Assembly (NCBI GenBank): GCA_934654605.1 | Contig: CAKUGH010000060.1 | Span: forward strand, 1 to 8,524 | DNA: 8,524 nt | Source: an uncultured Collinsella sp. | Lineage (GTDB): Bacteria > Actinomycetota > Coriobacteriia > Coriobacteriales > Coriobacteriaceae | Direction: 5' to 3' | Shown here: one piece after another, positions 1 through 7,900 of the stretch | Position numbering within the stretch: the first letter of the stretch is position 1 | Layout: the number at the start of each line of letters is the position of its first letter | Translations under genes and position numbers: made by a program | Notes under the pieces: generated by a model | Told to the model about the DNA's origin: nothing | Databases searched by the model: none | Seen by the model: only the letters and a program-made list of their open reading frames with translations

Positions 1-992
1 GCGATCTCGAGCGTGTTGTCGCAGGCCTCGGGGCAATACGGGAACATCGCCCGCATCTCCTCCTCGGTCTTCATGTAAAACTCCGAGCCGGTCATGCGCA
101 TGCGGTTGGGGTCGTCGACCTTGGCGTTCATGCCAATGCACATGATGACGTCCTGCACGGGCGCGTCCTCGCGGCGCAGATAGTGGAAGTCGTTGGTGGC
201 GATGACCTTAACGCCCACCTGTTTGGCGATGTCGATGAGCGTGCGGTCCATCTGCTCGTCAGTCAGGCCGTTATCGGTGGTAATGCCGTGTTCCTGGATC
301 TCGATATAGAAGTCGCCGGGCTCGAAGGTATCACGGAAGGTCTCAGCCCACTTGATGGCACCTTCCATGTCACCGCGGTCGATGTATTTGGGAATGATGC
401 CGGCGATACAGGCGCTCGTGCAGATCATGCCCTTTGCATGGCGGCGCAGGTTGTCGAGCGTCACGCGCGGCTTGTAGTAAAAGCCCTGCACGGCGGCCTC
501 GGAGACCGTCTGCATCAGGTTGACGTAACCCTCCTGGTCCTTGGCCAGAAGGATCATGTGGTAGAGCTCGGGCTTATGGTCGCGAGCGAGCGTCTCGTCC
601 GGCGTAAAGTAGACCTCGCAGCCAAAGATGGGCTTGATGACCAGGGGCGGCTTGAGCTCGTCGATGTTGCCCTTCTCGTCCCACATGGTCATATCTTTTA
701 CGTACTGGGCATGCTCGCGCGGATTTGCCTCGGCGTCGGGCTCCACCAGCTCGTCGCGGCGGTCCTTTTCCAAGAAGGCCTTGTCGTGGCTCCAGGTTTT
801 GTACTCGGGCGTGTTGTGGTTGACGGCGTCGCAGGCCAGCGCCAGGTCGGGCACGCCGTACATGTAGCCGTGGTCGGTAATGGCCACGGCAGGCATGCCC
901 AGCTCAACAGCACGATTGACCATATCCTGGATACGGGTTGCGCCGTCGAGCATGGAGAAAACAGTGTGGTTGTGCAGATGGACGAATGCCAT
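1..992 (-). CDS. dnaE: DNA polymerase III alpha subunit, N-terminal part (partial, runs off left edge)
   Basis: Catalytic subunit of the replicative DNA polymerase, of which only the first 330 codons (positions 3-992) are present; full family members have about 1,100-1,200 residues. What is visible is the PHP domain. It opens with HLHNHTVFSMLDG (residues 5-17), followed by AITDHG (38-43), GCEVY (124-128), LYHMILLAK (143-151), SACIAG (193-198) and ATNDFHYL (265-272). The putative metal ligands H7, H9, D40, H41, E126, H145, C195, D268 and H270 all appear retained. In actinobacterial DnaE1 an intact PHP site is the proofreading 3'-5' exonuclease, so the same is likely here (inference); in E. coli the site is degenerate. 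Residues about 58-114 are a charged insertion not present in the E. coli or mycobacterial proteins as I recall them. The ATG at 992 gives the canonical start and has GGAG 8 nt upstream. The gene lies 295 bp downstream of addA in the same orientation, beyond two palindromes, so it probably has its own promoter. Confidence 0.96.
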   Translation of the reverse strand, partial: MAFVHLHNHTVFSMLDGATRIQDMVNRAVELGMPAVAITDHGYMYGVPDLALACDAVNHNTPEYKTWSHDKAFLEKDRRDELVEPDAEANPREHAQYVKDMTMWDEKGNIDELKPPLVIKPIFGCEVYFTPDETLARDHKPELYHMILLAKDQEGYVNLMQTVSEAAVQGFYYKPRVTLDNLRRHAKGMICTSACIAGIIPKYIDRGDMEGAIKWAETFRDTFEPGDFYIEIQEHGITTDNGLTDEQMDRTLIDIAKQVGVKVIATNDFHYLRREDAPVQDVIMCIGMNAKVDDPNRMRMTGSEFYMKTEEEMRAMFPYCPEACDNTLEI

Positions 993-1000
993 GTGATGAG

Positions 1001-1004
1001 CTCC
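1001..1004 (-). promoter_or_regulatory. Ribosome binding site of dnaE
   Basis: On the minus strand GGAG stands 8 nt before the ATG at 992. This supports that start, which also places the conserved HLHNHT motif at residue 5, as expected for DnaE. Confidence 0.65.
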
Positions 1005-1031
1005 GATGCGGGTTCGTGTTCTGACTGAACG

Positions 1032-1037
1032 ATTTTA
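1032..1037 (-). promoter_or_regulatory. Possible -10 box for dnaE
   Basis: The minus strand reads TAAAAT here, about 40 nt upstream of the dnaE start and downstream of both palindromes. It matches five of six bases of TATAAT. No convincing -35 hexamer sits 16-18 bp upstream; the nearest TTGGCT is 28 bp away. The call rests on position and one hexamer only. Confidence 0.25.
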
Positions 1038-1079
1038 CCGCACGGCACGGACAGCACCCGAACCTAGCCAAACCCACAC

Positions 1080-1206
1080 GGGTAGTCTTTTTGGGACGGG
1101 GCTCTTTTAGCTACCCTTTGGCTGCCGACGAATTGTATGGAGTTGGGACAATTATCAGCCGCCATATATGGGTAGCTAAAAGAGCCCCGTCCCAAAAAGA
1201 CTACCC
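1080..1206. repeat. Perfect 37-bp inverted repeat with a 53-bp loop (MITE-like or giant hairpin)
   Basis: Arm 1 (1080-1116) and arm 2 (1170-1206) are exact reverse complements over 37 bp. The match stops sharply on both sides: C/C outside and T/T inside. Each arm begins with GGGTAG and ends with CTACCC, so the arm itself has 6-bp inverted ends. The 53-bp loop (1117-1169) is also structured: GGCTG (1120-1124) pairs with CAGCC (1156-1160), and AATTGT (1131-1136) with ACAATT (1148-1153). Transcribed from either strand it could form a long double-stranded hairpin. It lies between addA and dnaE, two genes in the same orientation. There is no T-run directly after the stem in either direction, so it is not a classical terminator, though short T4-T5 runs occur within the arms. 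No target-site duplication is visible at the borders. It could be a miniature inverted-repeat element, a dispersed palindromic repeat or a transcription barrier; I cannot tell which. Confidence 0.9.
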
Positions 1207-1214
1207 CCTCTCAG

Positions 1215-1277
1215 TTGCGGTGAAATACGGACTGATTGGCGGCTTTTCTGGCCAAAACAGTCCGTATTCCACCGCAA
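1215..1277 (-). repeat. 20-bp imperfect hairpin just past addA; possible non-canonical terminator or dispersed palindrome
   Basis: The arms at 1215-1234 and 1258-1277 match as reverse complements in 19 of 20 positions. The single difference is an A-C mismatch in a plus-strand transcript but a G-U wobble in a minus-strand transcript, which suits a role in addA mRNA. A second, inner stem pairs TTGGC (1236-1240) with GCCAA (1251-1255) around a 10-nt loop. The hairpin starts 10 bp beyond the addA stop codon, where a terminator would be expected. However, the next bases on the minus strand are CTGAGAGGGGG, not a U-run; the first T5 comes about 15 nt later, inside the neighbouring 37-bp repeat. It may therefore protect the mRNA 3' end, terminate with a factor, or be a repeat element unrelated to addA. 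Confidence 0.8.
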
Positions 1278-1287
1278 GTTATTGAGG

Positions 1288-4200
1288 CTAGAGGTTGTAG
1301 GTGACTACTTGGGGCTCGGCGAGTTCGACTAAGACAGCTGGGGCCGTCTGCTCCACGCGGACGAACTTGACGGTCACCGTCTCATAGCCCGCCTTGTGCA
1401 GAACATCAGCGTAGACGCGCGCCTGCAAGGCGTGCTTCTCGAGCAGCTGGTCCGGCGTCTCGTCCGGCGTACCGCCCGTCTTGTAGTCGATGACCAGCGC
1501 GTGTGACGGATCGGCCGGGTTCGTCGCCAAAGCGTCGATAGCACCCTCGGCATACGCACCGTAGCGGGCGATGTCCTCGTCCTCGCAGCCCAGCGAGAAG
1601 AACGGCACCTCGGCACGAACGCACGGCCAGGCAAGCAGCTCGGCACGGACCGACGACCTGAGCCAGCGATTCAGGGCGACGTCAAAACGCCCGCGCTGCT
1701 CCAGCGTCAGATGCCACAGACGGGCCAGTGCCTCGGCGCGCTCGACGGGCAATTCGTCGGCGCCCATCTCGATCAGCCACTGACAGGCGGCATGGAACGC
1801 CGATCCCAACGCCATGGGATTGCCGGCGGGCTCAGCGGCGGCCACGTCTGCATCCGTCATCTCCGAGCCATCCGACTCCACATCATCGCCGGCCTCATCC
1901 ATGGGCACGCGCGCCTCGGCGGCACGGTCCTCGGCCTCGGCATGCAGCGCCGCGGCAATCGACGAATAGCTGTACGAATCGCGCGCCGGATACGGGCAGG
2001 TGCCCATACGCACACCAACCGCCTGGGGATACACAAGCTCAAATGCATCGGGCTCGGGGTCGGCAGGACCGGGAACGGCAGCGCTGGCATCTGCACCGGC
2101 ACCCTCCGCCTCCACACCACCTCGGACAAGCCTGCCCTCGGCATCCAACGAAGCGTTGGCCTCAAACGCCTGCTCGCCAAAAGTAAAGTTCGCCAGCGAG
2201 ATAAGCTCGTAGTCCCCCGGCTGCGAGTTGTCGAACACCAGGCGGTCGGCATCGAGCTGCGGCATCTCCAGGCCGTCGGTCGGCAGAATACGACGAAGCA
2301 CGTCGTAGGTCAGATCGGTCTCGGCATCGAAGGTCGGCGCCGTCACCTTGCCTCGGCTCACGCCGGCATCCATCGCCAGGATCACCAGCTCGCGCGCACG
2401 CGTCATGGCAACGTAGAGCAGGCGGGCCCGCTCCTCGAGCGAAAGCTGCAGGTCATCGTTGCGTAGGCGAGCAAACGCCTCGGCGGGAGAGCCGGTGGCG
2501 CAGACATCCTCCATGAGCTCGGGCGGCAACCACAGCGACGTGCCCTTGCCCTTAAAAGCATGCTCAAACTGCTTTTTGACGTCATCGCCCTTTACGGAGG
2601 TTCCGTCCGCGAGCTTGACGCCGTCAAAGCGCGCCGGCAGCGCCACGACCTGCGCTCCGCCCTCGACACGACCCATCTGGGCTGCACCGGACGACTTGCG
2701 CACGCCAAAGCACTCAGCGACCGCCACGACCGGATACTCCAAACCCTTGGAGGCGTGTACCGTCATGATGCGCACCGCGCCGTTACCCTCCTCGTTGAGG
2801 GCGCCCGGGGCCTCCTTGCCCGCCAGGAAGCGGTCGAAGGCGAGCGCGATGGAACGCGGCGAGTTGCCGAACTCGGCCTCCGCCTCGGCAACGGCATCGA
2901 GCGCCTTGAGCACGTTGGCAGCGATGGCCTTACCCTCGGGGCCACGCTGCGCCAGACGCACGAACCAGCCCGAAGCGTTGACCACATCGCGCGCGATCGC
3001 CGCGAACGAATCGCGGCCCACGCGACGAAGCGCGTAGCGCAGCACCTCGCGGGCGCGCGTCACGAGCGGCAGGTCTTGCAGGCCCGGCACATCGGAATCG
3101 CTCATGATGCCGGCATCGATGTTGCGACGCGAGGTCTCCCCCGTCTGCTCGTCGAGCTTGGTCGCCAGCGCCAAGAACTCCTGGGCGCCGAGTGCAAACA
3201 TCGGCGAGGCCAGCAGCGGCATAAGGCCCTGCGCCGTATCGGCAGGATTGGCGAGCGCGCACACCAGGGCGCGCACCGTCTGCACCTCGGCAGCCTGCGC
3301 AAAGACCGAGCCGCCCGCGATGACGCAGTCGAGTCCCTGGTCGCGAAAAGCTTGGGCATAGACGTCGGCGTTGGTCATGCGGCCCAGCAGCAGCACCATG
3401 CCGCCCTGGGGCTGACCGGAGTCGGAAAGCGCGCGGAATCGTTCGGCAATCGCGCGGGCCTTGGCCTGCGTGCGCTCCTGCGTGCTGCCGCCGGCGACAA
3501 AGAGCGCCTGACGACGCGAGGCCTTCGCCACCAGCGTATCTTTGCGCCCGTCGCTTGCCTCTAGGTCCAAAAAGCCCTGCATTAGGCCACCATTGTCGCC
3601 ATCAAAGACGCGCGCCACGTAGCGCAGCACCTCGTCGTGGCTGCGGAAGTTACGCACAAGCTTGACGAGCTCGCCAGTGGGGGCGTCGGCAGCAGCGCCA
3701 GCGTCGGCCGCTGCCTCGGTCGCGCCCGAGGCACCCACCTTGCGCTCCTGACGGCGGAAGACCTCGACCTCGGCGCCACGGAAGCGATAGATCGACTGCT
3801 GCGCATCGCCCACGGTGCACAGCGCGCGCTCGCCCGCGCCCGTCAGATAGCGGGTCAGGTCGACCTGCATCTGGTCGGTGTCCTGGAACTCGTCGATCAT
3901 GACCATCTTAAAGCGGCCTTCGTAGGCGGCCCGAATGGCGGGATAATCACGCAGGGCCTCGTAGGCCATACGCAGCAGGTCGTTGTTGTCGAGGGCAGAC
4001 TGGTCAGCCTTGAGCGCGCGATACTCGATCTCTACAGAGCGGGCCAAGCCCACCAGCGCATCGAGTGCGGGGCCACCGCAAGCCAGCACGATATTGATAA
4101 ATGCATCGGCAGCTTCGGCCTTGAGCAGCTCAACCTGCTCCTTGGGGAACGCCTTGCTCGCACGCGGCATGGCGCACGACATCATGAGTCGCGCCGCATC

Positions 4201-4932
4201 GTCCATGGTCTTGTCGCTCGCCTCAAACGTGTCGATGGCATCGAGTGCCACCTGCGCCTTCTCGGTTGCGGCCTTGCTGGCGCCGAGTGCCGCACGGTAG
4301 GCATCGGCGAGTGCCGAGGTGTCGGCCTGTCCGCGTGCCACATGCACGTCGTCCATGCCGCCCGGCAGTTGGCTCGAGAGCTCCAGCAGCTCGCGCACCA
4401 GGCCCTTGATGGTAGTGCCGGCGCCAAAGGGACCGCCCTCGCCCGCCATGGGATACCAGGCGTAGAGGCTTTTAAGCGAAGCGGCGAGCTCGGGGGCGGC
4501 ATCGGGTGCCGTCGCGCGGGCCAGCACGTGCTCAACAGCCTGGTCCATGAGCTCGTCGGTATCGGTGAGCACCGTGAACTCGGGGTCAATACCCAGCTCC
4601 AGCGCGTGCGCACGCAGGATACGCGAGCACATGCCGTGAATGGTCGAGATCCACGCATCGTCGACGGTCAGGGCCTCCTCGTCCATGCCCTCGTCGATAA
4701 GTGCGCGACGCACGCGGTCGCGGATTTCGGCCGCGGCATCTTTGGTAAAGGTGATGGCGAGCACCTGGTCCAGATGCTCGACAAACGGACCGGATTCGGG
4801 CGAGAGCGCGTAGACGATGCGGCGCGTGAGGGTAAAGGTCTTGCCCGAACCGGCGCCCGCCGAGACAAACAGCGGACGGTCGAGCGTTTTGACAATCTGC
4901 AGCTGCTGCGGCATCAAAGTCGAAAGATCCAT
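1288..4932 (-). CDS. addA: AddA: ATP-dependent helicase-nuclease subunit A
   Basis: The 1,214-residue motor subunit of the AddAB complex, which unwinds and degrades double-strand break ends until a Chi site and leaves a 3' tail for RecA. All superfamily 1 (UvrD-like) motifs are visible: Walker A GAGSGKT (26-32), motif Ia AITFTKDAAAEIRDR (59-73), Walker B MIDEFQDTD (345-353), motif III VGDAQQSIYRFRGAE (374-388), motif IV LVRNFRSHDE (425-434), motif V IMTVHASKGLEYPVV (722-736) and motif VI LLYVAMTRARE (838-848). The C-terminal RecB-type nuclease has H1047, D1133, D1149 and K1151 of the VIDYKTGG core, plus Q1170 and Y1174, so it looks active. Length is in the usual AddA range. An Ala-rich insert (about 398-420) separates motifs III and IV, and an acidic, Ala-rich linker (about 931-1040) precedes the nuclease. 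The start lies 3 bp after the addB stop; its strong Shine-Dalgarno is inside the addB end, pointing to coupled translation. Confidence 0.97.
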   Translation of the reverse strand: MDLSTLMPQQLQIVKTLDRPLFVSAGAGSGKTFTLTRRIVYALSPESGPFVEHLDQVLAITFTKDAAAEIRDRVRRALIDEGMDEEALTVDDAWISTIHGMCSRILRAHALELGIDPEFTVLTDTDELMDQAVEHVLARATAPDAAPELAASLKSLYAWYPMAGEGGPFGAGTTIKGLVRELLELSSQLPGGMDDVHVARGQADTSALADAYRAALGASKAATEKAQVALDAIDTFEASDKTMDDAARLMMSCAMPRASKAFPKEQVELLKAEAADAFINIVLACGGPALDALVGLARSVEIEYRALKADQSALDNNDLLRMAYEALRDYPAIRAAYEGRFKMVMIDEFQDTDQMQVDLTRYLTGAGERALCTVGDAQQSIYRFRGAEVEVFRRQERKVGASGATEAAADAGAAADAPTGELVKLVRNFRSHDEVLRYVARVFDGDNGGLMQGFLDLEASDGRKDTLVAKASRRQALFVAGGSTQERTQAKARAIAERFRALSDSGQPQGGMVLLLGRMTNADVYAQAFRDQGLDCVIAGGSVFAQAAEVQTVRALVCALANPADTAQGLMPLLASPMFALGAQEFLALATKLDEQTGETSRRNIDAGIMSDSDVPGLQDLPLVTRAREVLRYALRRVGRDSFAAIARDVVNASGWFVRLAQRGPEGKAIAANVLKALDAVAEAEAEFGNSPRSIALAFDRFLAGKEAPGALNEEGNGAVRIMTVHASKGLEYPVVAVAECFGVRKSSGAAQMGRVEGGAQVVALPARFDGVKLADGTSVKGDDVKKQFEHAFKGKGTSLWLPPELMEDVCATGSPAEAFARLRNDDLQLSLEERARLLYVAMTRARELVILAMDAGVSRGKVTAPTFDAETDLTYDVLRRILPTDGLEMPQLDADRLVFDNSQPGDYELISLANFTFGEQAFEANASLDAEGRLVRGGVEAEGAGADASAAVPGPADPEPDAFELVYPQAVGVRMGTCPYPARDSYSYSSIAAALHAEAEDRAAEARVPMDEAGDDVESDGSEMTDADVAAAEPAGNPMALGSAFHAACQWLIEMGADELPVERAEALARLWHLTLEQRGRFDVALNRWLRSSVRAELLAWPCVRAEVPFFSLGCEDEDIARYGAYAEGAIDALATNPADPSHALVIDYKTGGTPDETPDQLLEKHALQARVYADVLHKAGYETVTVKFVRVEQTAPAVLVELAEPQVVTYNL

Positions 4933-4935
4933 GGC

Positions 4936-7900
4936 CTACACGTCCCTCCTTACAAACGTTCCTTCGTGGTTATACGAGCAGCGCGCATGCGCAGCCTGGG
5001 CAGACGCCGGGTCGACGGCGGCGACGTCACCCGCCTCGAGCTCGCGCAGGCGCTCGGCAATGCCGGTCTCCACGCGGTCGAGCAGGGTGTCGAAATCCAT
5101 GCTGCCGCCCTCGCCGGGAAAGCCCTTCTTAAGGCCCGGAATGCGACCGTCGCCGCGTTCCTCCTCGAGCAGCTCCGCGCTCGCAGCGCCGCGCAGCGCG
5201 GGCTTGCCGCCCTTGGTCGAAAAGTAGAGCGCCGCGCGGGTGTCCAGATCCAGCGCCCGGCGCATAGCCTGCGCGTAGATGAGCGTTTGGGTATGAGGCG
5301 GCAGCCAACGCGAATCGTCGATAGGTGCCTCGCCCGTCTCCTCGTCGCGCACCGTGGGGTCGGCGAGCTTAAACTCCTCAACGCCCGTGCGGTGCTTGTA
5401 GTCGATCACCACGGCACGATTCTCGGCATCCACATCCACGCGGTCGATGCGCCCGCCGAGCGGCCAACCGGCATACTCAACCTTGAGCTCGTTGAAGGCA
5501 AACTCCAGGTAGCGCGGGACAAAGGGGGCAAGCGCCTCGGACTCGTAGGCGAGCACGCCCTCGAGCTGCGGCAAAATCTCGGCCACCTGGCGCTCCTCCA
5601 CCGCAGAGAGCGGCACCAACGGGCCCTCCGTGCCGCGCTTGCCGGCGTGCTCGGCCAGCGTCTCGTCAAACACCTCGTGCAGCAGCTCCTGAGCGCGCGG
5701 CAGATTCTCGGGCGTCACGCGTTCCATGCCCTCTTGGGGCAGACGGGCATGCAGGTGCTCCAGCACATCGTGGACAAAGTTGCCCTTCTCCATGTTGCCA
5801 AAGCCTGCATCGATAGACTGGGGTTTTACGCGATAGGACACAAACCAGCACAGCGGGCACGTCGAGTACGCCTCGATCTGCGAGGCGGACGTCAGGCGCG
5901 GCACGAGCGGCGCGTTCTCGCCCTCGCCATCGCGGCGACGCAGGATCAGGTACGGCACAGCCGCCTCACTCAAATGCTGAGGAGCCTCGCACGCAACGCG
6001 CTTGCACTCGATGCCCTCGCCGGCCGCTGGATCAAAGTCGGCGACGATACCGCCCTCGCCCACGCACGCAACCTTGGCGGCGCCAGCGGCCTCGGCATGC
6101 GCCCGCAACTCGGTCCACACGGCAGCCGGATAGCACTCGCGCGCCTGGCGATCGTGGGTCACACGGGCGAGCGCAACCGGGCCGCGTGCCGCCCGCATCG
6201 CGCGGCCAAAGCGCACGCGCAACAGGGCCGCAGGCTCAAGCGTCACGCCGCTGCGCCCCAGCTCTGCCGTCAGCGTGGCCAGCGGGCCCTCCTCATGCGA
6301 GAGCGGATAACTGTCCAGGTCGACGTCGGCAAACAGCACGGCATCGTAGCTGTCGGGGCGCAGGGCTGCCGCATCGGCAAGCGACGCAAAGCGCACCTGG
6401 GCGCGCGGCGCGCGGTCGACCTCGTAGGTCTCGTAATCGTATGCGGTGCTGCGCGTGTCCACCTTGGTACGAACGCCATCGAGCACGGGCACGGTCGCGG
6501 CCTGCGACACGTCGAGCGCACGAGCATCGTTCATAAGGATGTCGATGGCATGTCGCAGCAGGGCGGTCTCCGCCTGGCGACGAGCCTGACCGTCAAGGCC
6601 TCCCAGGGCGCGATCGGGCAGGGCCTCAACAACGGCGAGCATTGCCTTGAGCGCCGTCACGGGTTTGTCGCGCCACAGCGCCTGGAACACGTCCGAGACC
6701 ACGCACGGCACGTTCTTAAACCAGTTCTCATCACTGGCAGCCTTGCGCGTGCCCCTGACCTGGCCCTGCACGCTCTGCAGCAGGCTTTTGACGGCCGTGG
6801 TGGTCTTGCCGCGCGACAGGCGCATGTTCTTGTCGAAGGTGCGCGCGCTGGCGGCATCGGCACCCGAAATCGGACTGTAAATCCAGTCGGTAAGCTCTGG
6901 AGCGGGCCACCACTCGGTCTTGGAGGCGGTGCCCTCGTCGGCGGCCTTCATGCGCTCGATCAGATTGGCGAGCGCCGTGAACTGCCTGCCCGCGATGGAT
7001 TGGGAAAATGCCGTGAACTCGGTTGTCTCGGCCGCAATATGACGCGCCGCCAAACGGGCAGCGAGTTCACCAAACAGCCGGGGCGCCCGGGCAGACACCA
7101 CGAGCACGCGGACAGGGTCCGCGGACGCCGCGACACTGCCGTCGACCGCGGCGTCCTCACACATTTTTACCAGCTCATCGATTGTATCCACATAGGCGTG
7201 GGCGCGGGCGTGAGGGCCGGCAACCTCTACAAAGGTTGGCTGAGCGGCGGACTTGGAGGCAGCCTGGGGCGCGGTGGCACCCTCCCCCAGCGGCGCGGCC
7301 TCAAACAGCACACCGCGGGCATCAAATGCCGCGGCAAGCTCCTCGCGCATTGCCGCCTGCTCGCGGGCAAGCAGCACAACGACCTCTCCCCCATTGTTCG
7401 CCACGGCCGACAGCAACTCGAGCAGGCCGTGTGTAAACAACGTGACACCGCGCACGCAGACGGCGCGGGCGCACGCCGGAAGGTTGTCGGCCAGCACCTC
7501 GCCCATAAGGTCAGCCGCCTCGCAGGGCTCGACCATGCCTCGACGGTCCAAGCCGCTCGCATAGGCGCTCAACAGTTCGAACACGCGAGCCTCGGCGTCG
7601 CTCTTGGGATCGGGCTGGCAAACGTCGCCGCAACAGCGCTCGGCACCCGTTCCCGCCACGCCCGGAAGCACATCGCGGGCCATGCGTGCGAGCATGCGCA
7701 CCGTGCCCTGGCTGCGCGAAAGTGGCTGCAGGTCGGCATCATCGAGACGCGCGACCATGTCCGAGAACAGCATCTGGCGCTGCAGGTTGTCGACGAAACT
7801 GCGGCCATCGCTCAAAAGCTCCCACAGCGAACGAAGCCATGACGAGGGGGTCTTGTAGTCAACGCCCAGCGAGGTGCCAGCAACCGCAGCATCGTGACGG

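Noticed and set aside
183..1028. A 281-codon plus-strand open frame opposite dnaE
   Set aside because: The minus strand here encodes clear DnaE PHP motifs; the plus-strand frame is its antisense shadow with no domain signature.
1080..1277. A CRISPR-like array or a riboswitch in the addA-dnaE gap
   Set aside because: There are only two arms per palindrome in inverted orientation, with no regular direct repeats and spacers, and no known riboswitch core that I can recognise.
1091..1285. A 64-codon plus-strand open frame in the addA-dnaE gap
   Set aside because: It consists almost entirely of the two palindromes and their loops. There is no ribosome binding site of note and no recognisable product.
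1711..2466. A 251-codon plus-strand open frame opposite addA, and similar frames at 2560-3564
   Set aside because: Both are antisense to addA motifs and have His/Arg-rich shadow composition.
3637..7842. A 1401-codon plus-strand open frame opposite addB and addA
   Set aside because: It runs antisense through two well-supported genes and across their junction. The translation is rich in Arg, His, Gly, Ala and Leu without recognisable domains, which is typical of the stop-poor antisense frame in GC-rich genes. Its length is striking, but strand-specific RNA or proteomics would be needed to revive it.
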